A stretch of 64,000 bases of DNA from Rhodovulum imhoffii (GCF_003046545.1 NZ_QAAA01000002.1:124001-188000), one strand, 5' to 3'; positions 19,054 to 29,561 are shown, counted from the stretch's first letter. Notes: generated by a model from the sequence alone, not told the origin. Made by a program: numbers and translations.

Positions 19054-20181
19054 GTGAAAAGATTCGACAGATACCTGCTGTCGCGCCTCATGGTCTTGTT
19101 CGGATTTTTCGCATTGGTGCTGGTATCCATCTATTGGGTCAACCGCGCCGTGGCGTTGTTCGACTCCCTGATCGGCGGGGGGCAGCCGGCATTGGTCTTC
19201 CTTGAATTCACCGCGCTGACCTTGCCCAATGTTATCCGTCTCGTCCTTCCGGTGGCCGGGTTCGCAGCCACCGTTTTTACGATCAACCGCCTGACCGCCG
19301 ACAGCGAACTGGTTGTGATGCAGGCAATGGGGTTCAGCCCGTACCGCCTGGCACGCCCGGTGCTGGCGTTCGGGCTTGTCGTGGCCCTGCTCACGGGCAT
19401 TCTCACGCATTTTCTTGTGCCCGCATCGCGCGCACAGCTTGAGTTGCGCGAGGATGAGATCGCCCACAACGTCACCGCCAGCATGCTGACGGAGGGGCGC
19501 TTTCTTCATCCGGCCAATGGCATCACCTTTTTCATCCGCGAGATCACCCCCACCGGGGAACTGCGGGACGTATTCCTCTCGGATGCACGCGGCACGACCC
19601 GGCGCATCACCTACACCGCCCAGCGCGCGCTGCTGGTGCAGGAAGAAACCGGGCCCAAACTGCTGATGTTCGACGGGCTTGTACAGGCCCTGCACCTGAC
19701 GAACCAGCGCCTTGCAACGACCAGCTTCTCGGACCTCACCTATGACGTAGCGGCACTTCTCAGCCAGCCGAACACGGGTCGTCTGGATCTGCGCATTCTG
19801 CCGACGCCGGATCTGCTTTCGCCCACGTCGGAGCGGATTGAGGCCGCACGCGCCACACGGGCGGAGTTTCTCACCGAGGCCCATGCCCGCACCGGGCAGC
19901 CGCTCATGGCCGTGGCCGGGGTCCTGATCGGGTTCGCGGCACTCGTTGTCGGCGGGTTCAGCCGGTTCGGACTATGGCGGCAGATCCTTCTGGCGATCGG
20001 GATACTCGTGGGCTTACAGTTGCTTGACAACAGCCTGACCGAAATCGCCAGACACGACGAAACGCTTTGGCCGCTGGTCTATCTGCCGCCGATGGTCGGG
20101 CTGTTGATCGGAGGGATGCTGATGTATCTGAGCGCGCGAACGATACGTTGGCGGCGGGCCACACGGAGCGCCTCCGCATGA
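19054..20181 (+). CDS. lptF: LPS export ABC transporter permease LptF
   Basis: A 375-residue inner-membrane permease of the LptB2FG complex, which extracts LPS from the inner membrane. Six membrane helices flank a periplasmic beta-jellyroll domain (about residues 110-260). It starts at GTG 19054 after a GGGGGG run. Its last codons overlap lptG (ATGA). The 122-bp gap upstream, shared with divergent pepA, must hold both promoters; candidates such as TTGCCA near 18983 are not convincing. LptB and LptC are not in this window. Confidence 0.94.
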   Translation: MKRFDRYLLSRLMVLFGFFALVLVSIYWVNRAVALFDSLIGGGQPALVFLEFTALTLPNVIRLVLPVAGFAATVFTINRLTADSELVVMQAMGFSPYRLARPVLAFGLVVALLTGILTHFLVPASRAQLELREDEIAHNVTASMLTEGRFLHPANGITFFIREITPTGELRDVFLSDARGTTRRITYTAQRALLVQEETGPKLLMFDGLVQALHLTNQRLATTSFSDLTYDVAALLSQPNTGRLDLRILPTPDLLSPTSERIEAARATRAEFLTEAHARTGQPLMAVAGVLIGFAALVVGGFSRFGLWRQILLAIGILVGLQLLDNSLTEIARHDETLWPLVYLPPMVGLLIGGMLMYLSARTIRWRRATRSASA

Positions 20182-21275
20182 TCCTGCATCTTTATTTCGC
20201 GCGCAAATTCGCAGCGGCGTTTTTCTCACTGGCCGGGCTGTTCCTGGTTTTCCTGACCCTTGTCGACATGGTTGACCAGCTGCGCCGATACGATGGCGAG
20301 GTTTCCGCCGGAGAGGCCCTGCATCTGGCCGCCCTGACCGTCTCCGGCAGTCTGTACGGCATCCTGCCGATCGTCGTGGCGCTGGCGACCCTTGTGTTGT
20401 TTCTCGGGCTGGCCCGCAGCAGTGAACTCGTCGTTGTCCGCGCCTCGGGGCGGTCCGCCCTGCGCAGCCTGATCGGCCCGGTTGCCACGGCGTTCATTTT
20501 CGGGGTCCTGGGCGTGACCGTCCTGAACCCGATCGTGGCCGGGACGGCGCGCCAGTATGAGAAGGTCGTCGCCCATTACCGCAACGATACCCGCAATGTG
20601 CTGTCGATCAGCGGCGAAGGATTATGGCTGCGCCAGGGCGCACCTGGCGGGCAGACCGTAATCCGCGCCGCGCAGGCAAATCTGGACGGAACAAGGTTTT
20701 TCAACGTCACGTTCCTGTCATTCGATGCCAATGGCCGCCCTTCGGACCGGATCGAAGCCGCGCATGCCGTTCTGGAACAGGGCTACTGGCGGATAGAAGA
20801 GGCCAAACGCTGGCCTCTGGGGGTTGCCGGGGCCAACCCCGAACGTGACGCGAGCACCCATGCGGAAATCACCCTGCCTTCCGACCTTACGCAGGAGCGT
20901 ATCCGCGACAGTTTCGGCACCCCCTCTGCCATCCCGGTTTGGAAGCTGCCGGAGTTCATCGCCGCGCTGGAGCGCGCCGGGTTTTCCACCCGTCATCACC
21001 GGGTGTGGCTGAACATGGAACTTGCCCTGCCACTGATGTTCGTTGCCATGGTCCTGATCGGCGCGGGGTTCACGATGCGTCATACCCGATCCGGGCATAC
21101 AGGGCTGATGGTGGTCCTGGCGCTTGCCATGACTCTGGCCTTGTTTTTCTTGCGCAACTTCGCACAGGTTCTGGGCGAGAACGGACAGATCCCGGTGCTT
21201 TTGGCAGCCTGGGCGCCACCGCTGGTGGGCATGTTTCTCTCGCTGGCGCTGCTTTTGCACCTGGAGGATGGTTGA
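20178..21275 (+). CDS. lptG: LPS export ABC transporter permease LptG
   Basis: A 365-residue partner of LptF with the same layout: N-terminal helices (LYFARKFAAAFFSLAG start), central periplasmic jellyroll, and C-terminal helices. The ATG at 20178 overlaps lptF; the stop overlaps the lptD ATG at 21275 by one base. The start codon choice is fixed by these overlaps and by homology to the family's short cytoplasmic N-terminus. Confidence 0.94.
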   Translation: MILHLYFARKFAAAFFSLAGLFLVFLTLVDMVDQLRRYDGEVSAGEALHLAALTVSGSLYGILPIVVALATLVLFLGLARSSELVVVRASGRSALRSLIGPVATAFIFGVLGVTVLNPIVAGTARQYEKVVAHYRNDTRNVLSISGEGLWLRQGAPGGQTVIRAAQANLDGTRFFNVTFLSFDANGRPSDRIEAAHAVLEQGYWRIEEAKRWPLGVAGANPERDASTHAEITLPSDLTQERIRDSFGTPSAIPVWKLPEFIAALERAGFSTRHHRVWLNMELALPLMFVAMVLIGAGFTMRHTRSGHTGLMVVLALAMTLALFFLRNFAQVLGENGQIPVLLAAWAPPLVGMFLSLALLLHLEDG

Positions 21276-23407
21276 TGGCGCGGTTCCGCATTGTTTCGCT
21301 GGCAGCCTGCGCGGTGATGATGCTAGCCACGGCCGCACGGCCACAGGAGGCCAGCCCGCCCGCAACCCTGATCGCCGACCGGGTGGAGGTGCGCGGCAAT
21401 GGGGTCCTGCTGGCCGAAGGCGCGGTAGAGGTTCTCTACGGCGATACCCGCCTCAAGGCTGCCCGGGTGGTTTACGACGAAACCGCGAACAAGCTGACTC
21501 TGGAGGGGCCGATCGCGGTCCTGCGCGGGGAAGACACCGTCATCCTCGCCGACAGCGCAGAGCTTTCGCCCGACCTGCAGCGGGGGCTTTTGCGCAGTGC
21601 GCGGATGGTGCTTCGCCAGCAGGTGCAGCTCGCGGCGGCGGAAATACGGCGCGTGCAGGGGCGCTACAGCCGGTTGGACAAGGTTGTGGCGTCGTCCTGC
21701 CAGGTTTGCGCGGATCGCCCGACCCCGCTGTGGCAGATCCGGGCACGGCGGGTGATCCATGACGATGACGAGCGGCAGCTTTACTTCGATCACGCCCGGC
21801 TGGAGGTACTGGGCCTGCCGGTCTTTTACCTGCCCCGCCTGCGCCTGCCGGACCCGACGCTGGAGCGCGCCACTGGCTTTCTTATCCCCCGCGCCCGCAT
21901 TACCAACCGCCTGGGAACAGGGGTCAAGCTGCCTTACTTCATTGCGCTGGGGGACCACGCGGACATTACCGTCACGCCCTATTTCTCCACCAGCCAGACC
22001 CGGACGCTTGAGCTCCGCTACCGCCACGCCTTCCGCAACGGCGAGGTGGAAATCAATGGGGCGCTCTCGCGGGACTCTCTGGAGGGCGACGAAACCCGCC
22101 GCTACGTATTCGGATACGGCGCGTTCGATCTGCCCGACGGGTTCAAACTGGATTTCGGGGTGGAGATGGTCTCCGATCCCGCCTACCTTGTCGATTACGG
22201 CTATTCCGACCGGGACCGCCTGAAAAGCAACCTCAGCCTCACGCGCGTGCGCCGGGATGAGATGATCACCGGCGACCTGGTACATTTCCACTCGCTGCGC
22301 GATGGCGAGGCGAACAGGACCCTGCCCAACCTTGTCGCGGATCTGAGCTGGCGCAAGCGGGTCACCCCCCGGTTCGGCGGCATCGCGACATTCGGGCTCG
22401 ATCTTCATGGCCACCGCCGCACCAGCGACGCCGATCCGGGCGGACTGGGCCGAGACATGGGCCGCCTGAGTGCACTGGCGGACTGGCGGGGCGACTGGAT
22501 CAGCACCAGCGGCCTGATATTGACCTCACAAACGGCTTTGCGGATAGATCATTTCCTCATCGGCGACGATGACGACGCCCCTGAAACCCTCACCCGTGTT
22601 GCCCCGTTCGTGGCGGCGGAGTTGCGCTGGCCACTGAGCCGGACCGGCAAGGGCGGCGTGACCCATGTTCTCGAACCCGTCGCCCAACTGGTCTGGTCGC
22701 GGGAGGATGGCGATACCCCCCCCAACGACGACAGCACTTTTGTCGAGTTCGATGAGGGGAACCTTTTTTCGCTGGGGCGGTTTTCCGGGGCTGACCGGGT
22801 GGAGCGGGGGCTGCGCGCCAATCTGGGGCTGAGATGGACACGCTATGACCCGGCCGGCTGGTCCTCGGGGCTGACCGTGGGCCGTATCCTGCGCGAAGAC
22901 GATCTGGGGCAGTTCGGCGCCGGGTCCGGGCTTGAAGGGCTCAACTCCGACTGGCTGGTCGCTTTCCACCTTGGCCTGCACGAGGATCTGACCCTGACCA
23001 ACCGCGCCCTGTTCGACAGCTCTCTGGATTTCACCCGGAACGAGTTCCGGATGGATTGGCGCACCGACATCGTGGACCTCTCCTCCAGTTTGATCTGGAT
23101 CGAGGCCAGCGCCGTCGAGAACCGCCCTGACGACCTGTCCGAGTGGGTGACGGACGCCGCCTACAGGATCAACCGGCACTGGACCGGCAAGGCCGACTGG
23201 CGTTATGACTTCGTTAACGACCGGACCACGCGCGCCGGGGTCGGACTGGAATACCGGAATGAATGTGTCTCGGTAGACCTGTCGCTCTCACGCCGGTTCA
23301 CAACGTCAACCAACCTGGACCCGTCCACGGATTTTTCCATGACGGTGTCTTTGCACGGGTTTACGGCGCGGGATGACCGCTCTTACAACCGAAGCTGCAC
23401 CCGCTGA
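21275..23407 (+). CDS. lptD: LPS assembly protein LptD
   Basis: A 710-residue outer-membrane protein that inserts LPS into the outer leaflet together with lipoprotein LptE. A signal peptide (cleavage near RPQ-EA) precedes an OstA-like jellyroll (about 30-200) and a large beta-barrel. A CxxC motif (C142 and C145) and two C-terminal cysteines (in NECVSV and SCTR) could form the disulfides known to be needed for LptD maturation. It overlaps lptG by one base and is followed by surA after 7 nt. Confidence 0.93.
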   Translation: MARFRIVSLAACAVMMLATAARPQEASPPATLIADRVEVRGNGVLLAEGAVEVLYGDTRLKAARVVYDETANKLTLEGPIAVLRGEDTVILADSAELSPDLQRGLLRSARMVLRQQVQLAAAEIRRVQGRYSRLDKVVASSCQVCADRPTPLWQIRARRVIHDDDERQLYFDHARLEVLGLPVFYLPRLRLPDPTLERATGFLIPRARITNRLGTGVKLPYFIALGDHADITVTPYFSTSQTRTLELRYRHAFRNGEVEINGALSRDSLEGDETRRYVFGYGAFDLPDGFKLDFGVEMVSDPAYLVDYGYSDRDRLKSNLSLTRVRRDEMITGDLVHFHSLRDGEANRTLPNLVADLSWRKRVTPRFGGIATFGLDLHGHRRTSDADPGGLGRDMGRLSALADWRGDWISTSGLILTSQTALRIDHFLIGDDDDAPETLTRVAPFVAAELRWPLSRTGKGGVTHVLEPVAQLVWSREDGDTPPNDDSTFVEFDEGNLFSLGRFSGADRVERGLRANLGLRWTRYDPAGWSSGLTVGRILREDDLGQFGAGSGLEGLNSDWLVAFHLGLHEDLTLTNRALFDSSLDFTRNEFRMDWRTDIVDLSSSLIWIEASAVENRPDDLSEWVTDAAYRINRHWTGKADWRYDFVNDRTTRAGVGLEYRNECVSVDLSLSRRFTTSTNLDPSTDFSMTVSLHGFTARDDRSYNRSCTR

Positions 23408-23414
23408 TCTGGGG

Positions 23415-24620
23415 ATGAAACTGATGATGACCCGCCTTCGCCTTGTCCTGACCCTTTTTCTGGCCGTCCTGGCCGTGCCGGTGGCAGCCCAGCAGGGCGG
23501 ACCCTTTGCTCCAAGGATGATCGTCAACGACAAGGCAATCACCAATTACGAACTGACCCAGCGTCTCCGCCTGGTTCGGGTTCTGGGGCAGCCCGGCAAC
23601 GCGGAAGAGATCGCCCTGGACGGACTGATCGACGACCGGCTGCGCGTGGCCGAGGCCACGCGCCTGGGGGTTTTGCCCGAAGACGAGGCCATACTGGCCG
23701 GGATGGAGGAATTCGCCGCCCGCGCCAACCTGACGGCAGAGGAATTCACCGCCCTTTTGACCGCGCGCGGCGTGGCCCGCGAAACCTTCCGTGATTTCGT
23801 GGCTGCCGGCATTGCCTGGCGTGAGGTCGTGCGCGCCCGCTACGCCCCGCGAGTCACAATCTCCGAGGCGGAAATCGATCGCGCGCTGGCGCTGTCTTCT
23901 CGAAAGGGCGGCGCACGGGTGCTGATGTCGGAACTGATCCTGCCGGCGGACACGCCTGAACGGCAGGCCAGTTCGCAGGCGCTTGCCGACAGGCTGAGCC
24001 GCACGATCTCCACGACCGGGGGGTTTGCGTCCGCCGCGCGGCAGTATTCGGTTTCTTCCTCTCGCGGGCGCGGGGGGCGGATCGACTGGATCCCTTTGGC
24101 AAATCTGCCGCCGCAAATGGCCGCGATGATCCTGACGCTTGCCCCCGGCGAAGTGAGCGAGCCGATCCCCCTGGGGCAGGCCATCGCGCTGTTTCAGTTG
24201 CGCGCGATCGAGGAAACCGGAACCCCCGCCGCAGATGCGGTATCGGTGGAATACGCCCGCTTCCGTCTGCCCGATCCCGCCCGCGCGGAACAGGTCGGCA
24301 TCCGGCTGGACACCTGCGATGACCTTTACGGTGCCGCCAAGGGCCTGCCCGAAGAGATGCTCACCCGAGAGGTCAAACCGATGGCCGATATCCCCCGTGA
24401 TCTCGGCATGGAACTGGCCAAGCTCGATCCGGGAGAAATGATAACCCGCGCCTGGGGCGGCGGAGCGGAAATCGTGATGCTTTGTGCCCGCACCCCACAG
24501 CTTGAGGCCAGTCCCGACCGAGGTGAAATCCGCCAGCGTTTGCTCAACCAGCGCCTCGGCTCTTATGCCGACAGCTATCTGGCCGAACTGCGGGCCGATG
24601 CGATCATCCGCGAACCATGA
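23415..24620 (+). CDS. surA: SurA-like periplasmic peptidyl-prolyl isomerase chaperone
   Basis: A 401-residue periplasmic chaperone with a signal peptide (about residues 1-27, ending VAA-QQ), an N-terminal SurA domain with the IVNDKAITNYELTQRLRL motif, and one recognisable parvulin-type region (about 150-255, VSSSRGRGGRIDWIPLANL). It escorts outer-membrane proteins such as LptD, whose gene is directly upstream. Alternative starts at 23424 or 23427 are possible, since the GGGG before 23415 abuts the ATG. Its stop overlaps pdxA (ATGA). Confidence 0.88.
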   Translation: MKLMMTRLRLVLTLFLAVLAVPVAAQQGGPFAPRMIVNDKAITNYELTQRLRLVRVLGQPGNAEEIALDGLIDDRLRVAEATRLGVLPEDEAILAGMEEFAARANLTAEEFTALLTARGVARETFRDFVAAGIAWREVVRARYAPRVTISEAEIDRALALSSRKGGARVLMSELILPADTPERQASSQALADRLSRTISTTGGFASAARQYSVSSSRGRGGRIDWIPLANLPPQMAAMILTLAPGEVSEPIPLGQAIALFQLRAIEETGTPAADAVSVEYARFRLPDPARAEQVGIRLDTCDDLYGAAKGLPEEMLTREVKPMADIPRDLGMELAKLDPGEMITRAWGGGAEIVMLCARTPQLEASPDRGEIRQRLLNQRLGSYADSYLAELRADAIIREP

Positions 24621-25585
24621 CCGGCCTTCCCATTGCCCTGACCTGCGGAGACCCCGCAGGTATCGGCCCCGAAATCACGGCTAAAGCCCGCGCGGCCCTC
24701 CCCGACCTGCCATTTTTCTGGATCGGCGACCCGGCGCACCTGCCCCGCGGCACCGCAATTCGGGAGATCGGCTCACCGTCCGAGGCCTCGCGCGTCCCGT
24801 CCAGCCACCTGCCCGTTCTGCCCTTGCCTTTTGCCGCCCCCGCCACACCCGGACGGCCCGCTGCGGAAAATGCCCAAGGGGTGATTGACTCCATCGCGCG
24901 TGCCGTAGCCCTGGTGCAAGCGGGAGAAGCGGCGGCCCTCTGCACCAATCCGATTCACAAGAAGGTCCTCCGGGATGGGGCTGGATTCGCCCATCCCGGC
25001 CACACGGAGTTTCTTGCCGCGCTGGCGGGGGTGGAGCGGGTCGTGATGATGCTGACCTGCGACATGCTGAAGGTCGTCCCCGTGACCATCCACATCGCTC
25101 TGTCCGAGGTCCCCGCGGCGCTGACACCGGATCTTCTGCGCGATACCCTGCGCCTGACCCATGACGCCATGCGGTGCGATTTCGCCCTGCCCACGCCGCG
25201 CCTTGCGGTAAGCGGGCTGAACCCCCACGCAGGCGAAGGCGGCGCGATGGGACATGAGGATGCCACGATCATCGCCCCGGTCCTGGAGGACCTTCGCGCC
25301 GAAGGAATGCGGATATCAGGCCCGCACGCCGCCGATACGATGTTCCACGCCGGGGCACGGGCGCATTACGATGTGGCCGTCGCCATGTACCACGACCAGG
25401 CGCTGATTCCCATCAAAACGCTTGATTTCGCGGGCGGGGTAAACGTGACGCTGGGCTTGCCCTTTATCCGCACCTCTCCCGATCATGGCACCGCGTTCGA
25501 CATCGCCGGAACCGGAAGGGCCGATCCGTCGAGCCTGATCGCCGCGCTGAGACTGGCGCGGACGATGGCGCGGGCACGGACATGA
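24617..25585 (+). CDS. pdxA: 4-hydroxythreonine-4-phosphate dehydrogenase
   Basis: A 322-residue enzyme of pyridoxal 5'-phosphate synthesis, oxidising 4-phosphooxy-threonine with NAD(P)+. The N-terminal [12 protein letters not shown] motif, GHTEFLAAL, and the metal-binding [19 protein letters not shown] and [13 protein letters not shown] motifs are all intact. It overlaps both surA and rsmA by 4 nt. Linkage surA-pdxA-rsmA is shared with E. coli. Confidence 0.97.
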   Translation: MTGLPIALTCGDPAGIGPEITAKARAALPDLPFFWIGDPAHLPRGTAIREIGSPSEASRVPSSHLPVLPLPFAAPATPGRPAAENAQGVIDSIARAVALVQAGEAAALCTNPIHKKVLRDGAGFAHPGHTEFLAALAGVERVVMMLTCDMLKVVPVTIHIALSEVPAALTPDLLRDTLRLTHDAMRCDFALPTPRLAVSGLNPHAGEGGAMGHEDATIIAPVLEDLRAEGMRISGPHAADTMFHAGARAHYDVAVAMYHDQALIPIKTLDFAGGVNVTLGLPFIRTSPDHGTAFDIAGTGRADPSSLIAALRLARTMARART

Positions 25586-26412
25586 CCGACACCCTGCCGC
25601 CCCTGCGCGATGTCATCGCGACCCATAACCTGCGCGCGAAGAAATCGCTTGGTCAGAATTTCCTGCTGGATCTGAACCTGACCGCGAAAATCGCCCGGCA
25701 GGCAGGGGATCTGACCGCCTGCGACGTTCTGGAGATCGGCCCCGGCCCCGGCGGGCTGACACGCGGGCTTCTGGCGGAAGGCGCGCGCCGGGTTCTGGCG
25801 GTGGAAAAAGACACCCGTTGCCTGCCCGCGCTGGCCGAGATCGAAGCGGCCTGCCCGGGCCGTCTGGTGGTGCTGAACGCCGACGCGCTTGAGGTGGACA
25901 TACGCGCGCACCTGACCCCCCCCATCCGTATAGTCGCCAATCTGCCCTACAACGTGGGCACCGAACTTCTGGTTCGCTGGCTGACGCAGGAATGGCCGCC
26001 CTTCTGGGACAGCCTGACCCTGATGTTTCAGCGCGAGGTGGCCGAGCGGATCGTCGCCGCGCCGGGCGGCAAGGCCTATGGCCGGCTGGCGATCCTGGCC
26101 CAGTGGCGCACAACCCCGCGCATCGTGATGAGCCTGCCGCCCGAAGCCTTCAGCCCCGCACCCAAGGTCCACTCGGCCGTGGTGCACCTCGTCCGGCTGG
26201 AGGCCCCGCGCTATCCGGCGGATGCGCGGGTACTCAGCCACGTGGTTGCGGCGGCCTTCAACCAACGGCGCAAGATGCTGCGCTCCAGCCTGAAAGGCCT
26301 CTCCCCGGATATCGACACCCACTTGCGCGCCGCCGGGCTTGAGCCCAGCTTGCGCGCGGAACAGGTCTCACTGGAGGGGTTTTGCGCACTCGCCCGCAGC
26401 CTGGCGGGCTGA
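25582..26412 (+). CDS. rsmA: 16S rRNA dimethyladenosine transferase
   Basis: A 276-residue SAM-dependent enzyme (KsgA) that dimethylates A1518 and A1519 of 16S rRNA during late 30S assembly. Motifs: [11 protein letters not shown] (N-terminal), [14 protein letters not shown] (SAM site), and the catalytic [10 protein letters not shown]. The start overlaps pdxA by 4 nt. It ends 4 nt from the oppositely oriented DUF4167 gene. It is the last gene of the long lptF operon. Confidence 0.97.
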   Translation: MTDTLPPLRDVIATHNLRAKKSLGQNFLLDLNLTAKIARQAGDLTACDVLEIGPGPGGLTRGLLAEGARRVLAVEKDTRCLPALAEIEAACPGRLVVLNADALEVDIRAHLTPPIRIVANLPYNVGTELLVRWLTQEWPPFWDSLTLMFQREVAERIVAAPGGKAYGRLAILAQWRTTPRIVMSLPPEAFSPAPKVHSAVVHLVRLEAPRYPADARVLSHVVAAAFNQRRKMLRSSLKGLSPDIDTHLRAAGLEPSLRAEQVSLEGFCALARSLAG

Positions 26413-26416
26413 GCCT

Positions 26417-26974
26417 TCACTCCGCCGCAGAGGGGTGTTGTGGTGCCGCCGGGTCCACCGCTTCGGACGACACGTCCTCAGGTGCCGCCGCATCGCGCAG
26501 CTTGCGCGGGCCACGCGTGGAGCGGGGGCTGCGGCGTTTGGAGGATTTTCCTTCAGGCGTCTCTACCAGGCCACTCTCCGGGTCGCAACCGCCCACGTTG
26601 ACGGTATCGCCCAACTCCCCGGCACCGCCATCGGGACGGGAAGCGTCAATCACATCGGAATCCGGCTGTTCCTGGCGCGGCTGACGTTCGCGCTGCTGTT
26701 GTTCCTGCTGCTCACGCCGGGCATCCATTTCACGCTGCGCTTCCCCCAGAAGGCGGGTGTAATGTTCGGCGTGCTGCTGGAAGTTTTCCGCCGCAATCCG
26801 GTCATTGGCAAGTTGCGCATCGCGGGCGAGTTGGTTGTACTTATCGATGATTTGCTGCGGCGTACCGCGCACTTTGCCTTCGGGGCCGGAACTGTCGAAG
26901 ACCCGGTTGACAATATTGCCCACCGAGCGCGAGCGGTTCGACTTGGAACGCGAACGTGACTTGGATGATCTCAT
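26417..26974 (-). CDS. DUF4167-domain protein
   Basis: A 185-residue protein with an Arg/Ser-rich N-terminus (RSSKSRSRSKSNRSRS), a short conserved domain (about residues 17-80; RVFDSSGPEGKVRGTPQQI then YNQLARDAQLANDRIAAENFQQHAEHYTRLL), a Gln/Arg/Glu-rich stretch, and a disordered, mixed-charge C-terminus. The middle segment is the DUF4167 signature found across alphaproteobacteria; function is unknown, though the basic head suggests nucleic-acid binding. ATG 26974 is preferred to GTG 27013, as family members begin with this basic head. The 194 bp between it and prmC holds no gene I can support. Confidence 0.85.
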   Translation of the reverse strand: MRSSKSRSRSKSNRSRSVGNIVNRVFDSSGPEGKVRGTPQQIIDKYNQLARDAQLANDRIAAENFQQHAEHYTRLLGEAQREMDARREQQEQQQRERQPRQEQPDSDVIDASRPDGGAGELGDTVNVGGCDPESGLVETPEGKSSKRRSPRSTRGPRKLRDAAAPEDVSSEAVDPAAPQHPSAAE

Positions 26975-27168
26975 GTTTTTCTGTTTTCCAGACTTGGTTC
27001 TGGCTTTGCCCACCCGATTCGGTATTGGTGTTCAGGGAACAACGTGAGCGGGGGCATTTCAGGCTTGCATTCGGGGGGGCTCCGCTTGCGGAACCCGCAT
27101 CCCGTATACACGACTAACCATGCACAGGCGGGTAACACAAGCAAAAATTTTTCCGCCGCAAAAATGTC

Positions 27169-27996
27169 TCAGGGCGCGCGGGCCGCAATCACACGGTCCC
27201 GGCCATCCAGGTCGGGGTACACGCGCAGGTCCTGAAAGCCGGCCTGTGCCACCAACGCGCTGACCGCCCCGCCCTGTGTTGGCCCGATCTCGACCAACAG
27301 CCGCCCGCCCCGCAGCAGATGCGCCCGCACACCTGCTGCGATGCGCCGGTAGGCCTCCAGCCCATCCCCGCCCGGCGTCAGGGCGATTTCAGGCTCCCAC
27401 TGCCGCAGTTCCGGGGCCAGGGCCGCCATCTCCGCAGCCGCGATATAAGGCGGGTTGGAGACGATCAGGCCGAACCGGCCAGAGACATTCCCGAACCAGT
27501 CGGACCGGGCAAATTCCGCACGCGCAATACCCAGCGCACGGGCGTTTTCCCGCGCCACCTCCAGCGCGCGGTCACAGATATCCACCCCGAGGCCCCGGGC
27601 GGCCGGGCGTTCCGCCAACAAGCTGAGCAAGATACAGCCAGATCCCGTGCCCAGATCGAGAAGGCTTGAAAAATCTTCGCCAAGTGCCTGCTTAACAAGA
27701 ATTTCCGTCTCTGGCCGCGGATCCAGAACATCGCGCGTGACGCGGAATTCCCGCCCGAAGAAGGCGCGCCGTCCAAGGATGTGGGAAACCGGCTCCCGCG
27801 CTGCACGGCGGGTAAGGGCCGCCTTGAACGCGGCCTGTGCCAGGTCCGGCACCGGGTCCGGCAGAATCAGCGTCAGCCGCCCCGGATTCACCCCCAGCGC
27901 GTGGGCCAGCAGGCGACGGGCATCGCGCGCGGGGTCCGGCACACCGGCCGCGCGCAGACGAACGATGGCGGCGGCCAGCGCCTCGCCGCCGGTCAT
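27169..27996 (-). CDS. prmC: Release factor glutamine methyltransferase
   Basis: A 275-residue SAM-dependent enzyme (HemK) that methylates the glutamine of the GGQ motif in release factors. The SAM site [15 protein letters not shown] and catalytic [10 protein letters not shown] motifs are clear, as is the [15 protein letters not shown] segment between domains. It overlaps the end of prfA by 4 nt, so the enzyme and one of its substrates are co-translated. Confidence 0.96.
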   Translation of the reverse strand: MTGGEALAAAIVRLRAAGVPDPARDARRLLAHALGVNPGRLTLILPDPVPDLAQAAFKAALTRRAAREPVSHILGRRAFFGREFRVTRDVLDPRPETEILVKQALGEDFSSLLDLGTGSGCILLSLLAERPAARGLGVDICDRALEVARENARALGIARAEFARSDWFGNVSGRFGLIVSNPPYIAAAEMAALAPELRQWEPEIALTPGGDGLEAYRRIAAGVRAHLLRGGRLLVEIGPTQGGAVSALVAQAGFQDLRVYPDLDGRDRVIAARAP

Positions 27997-29045
27997 GCCT
28001 CCATCTCGGCAAGCTGTGTCGCCTGATCGTCGGCGATCAGAGCGTCGATGATTTCGTCCAGATCGCCCTGCATCACCTGGTCCAGCTTGTAGAGGGTCAG
28101 GTTGATACGGTGGTCCGTCATCCGGCCCTGCGGAAAATTGTAGGTGCGGATTCGCTCGGAACGATCTCCGGAGCCCACCTGCGCCTTGCGGCTGGCAGCA
28201 CGCGCCGCAGCGGCTTTTTGCCGCTCCATGTCGTATAGCCGGGCCCGCAACACGGCCATCGCAATGGCACGGTTCTGATGCTGGGATTTTTCGGAACTCG
28301 TCACCACGATCCCGGTTGGCAGGTGGGTGATCCGCACCGCCGAATCCGTGGTGTTGACGTGCTGCCCCCCCGCCCCCGACGCCCGCATCGTGTCGATCCG
28401 GATATCGCTGGCGGGAATGTCGATATCGACCTCCTCAGCCTCCGGCAGAACGGCAACCGTGGCCGCCGAAGTGTGAATGCGTCCGCCCGATTCGGTCGAG
28501 GGCACGCGCTGGACGCGATGCACACCGGATTCGTATTTCAGCCGTGCGAACACCCCCTGCCCGCGAACGCTGAAAACCGCCTCCTTGATGCCGCCCAGTT
28601 CGGTCTGGGTTTCCTCGATCACCGAAACCTTCCAGCCCTGCGCCTCCGCATAGCGGTGATACATGCGCAGAAGATCGGCGGCGAAAAGCGCGGCCTCCTC
28701 TCCCCCGGTGCCGGGACGGATTTCGATAATCGCGGGGCGGGCATCGGCGGCATCCCTGGGCAGCAGCGCCAGGCGCAGGGCTTGCTCCATCTCCGGGCGG
28801 CGCTCCCGCAGGGCGGGCAGTTCTTCTTCGGCCAGCGGGCGCATGTCAGGGTCGTCCAGAAGGGCTTCGGCCCCGGCGATATCCTCCAGCAGGCGGCGGT
28901 AGGCGGCGATCTGCTCTGCGACAGGCCTGAGTTCCGCATACTCACGGCTCAGCTGGGCGAAATCCTCGGTCGCGCCTTCGGCAAGGCGGGCTTCGAGATA
29001 TTCGAAGCGCCGGGTGATCTGATCTAGCTTTTCCAAGGGAACCAT
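27993..29045 (-). CDS. prfA: Peptide chain release factor 1
   Basis: A 350-residue class I release factor reading UAA and UAG. The GGQ motif lies in [16 protein letters not shown], and the tripeptide anticodon region reads PST in [14 protein letters not shown], where E. coli has PAT. Length is normal. The start at 29045 follows TTGGAAAAG-type purines and a conserved MVPLEKL opening. It precedes prmC in an operon, the standard arrangement. Confidence 0.97.
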   Translation of the reverse strand: MVPLEKLDQITRRFEYLEARLAEGATEDFAQLSREYAELRPVAEQIAAYRRLLEDIAGAEALLDDPDMRPLAEEELPALRERRPEMEQALRLALLPRDAADARPAIIEIRPGTGGEEAALFAADLLRMYHRYAEAQGWKVSVIEETQTELGGIKEAVFSVRGQGVFARLKYESGVHRVQRVPSTESGGRIHTSAATVAVLPEAEEVDIDIPASDIRIDTMRASGAGGQHVNTTDSAVRITHLPTGIVVTSSEKSQHQNRAIAMAVLRARLYDMERQKAAAARAASRKAQVGSGDRSERIRTYNFPQGRMTDHRINLTLYKLDQVMQGDLDEIIDALIADDQATQLAEMEA

Positions 29046-29075
29046 GGCGTTCTGTCACCCAAGCAGGGCGTCGCG

Positions 29076-29561
29076 TCAAGTGTTCAGCCGCGTGGTCAAC
29101 ACCTCAAGCCAGCGGATCATGCGCGCTTCGTTCACCCCAAGATCGGAACGCCCGAACCGTGACCGTGAAAAAGCCGACAGGCTGGCCCCATCCGGCGTCG
29201 CCCCGACCCTGACCGAAATGTAATCGGGAAAGCGCCACAGCGCAGAACGCTGTACGAATGTCATGTGCAGATCCTCCGGCGCCCCGGCCAAAAGCACCGT
29301 CCGGGGTTCACCCAGCGCGACATCGGCCACCGCCTGCGCCAGAACAGACGGTGGGACGGGAAAAACCGGCGGGGCCATGTCGCCCGTATCCGCACGAATC
29401 AGAAAGGCATTCGGTGAGACAGGGCGCACCGCCATCTCCGGGTCCGCGTGCCAGCGGGCCGGGTCGTCCCGCGCGGCACGGACATAGACGGCCCCCCCCA
29501 GCAAACCCAGGGCAATCAGGGCAATAAGGGCAACGCCGACCAGGCCAAGGACAGGTTTCAT
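29076..29561 (-). CDS. DUF1499-domain protein
   Basis: A 161-residue protein with one N-terminal hydrophobic segment (about residues 5-28) and a C-terminal DUF1499 domain, recognised from the FPDYISVRVG and FSRSRFGRSDLGVNEARMIRWLEVL motifs. It is probably anchored in the inner membrane and faces the periplasm. The ATG at 29561 overlaps the stop of the SpeB-like gene (ATGA), which fixes the start. The family has no established function. Confidence 0.84.
   Translation of the reverse strand: MKPVLGLVGVALIALIALGLLGGAVYVRAARDDPARWHADPEMAVRPVSPNAFLIRADTGDMAPPVFPVPPSVLAQAVADVALGEPRTVLLAGAPEDLHMTFVQRSALWRFPDYISVRVGATPDGASLSAFSRSRFGRSDLGVNEARMIRWLEVLTTRLNT

Noticed and set aside
27141-27165. AT-rich AAAAATTTTT and repeated GCAAAAAT after prmC as a terminator
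   Set aside because: On the minus strand the only stem is five A-T pairs around GCGGCGG, too weak to terminate. The 8-bp repeats at 27141 and 27158 are probably chance in an AT-rich patch.
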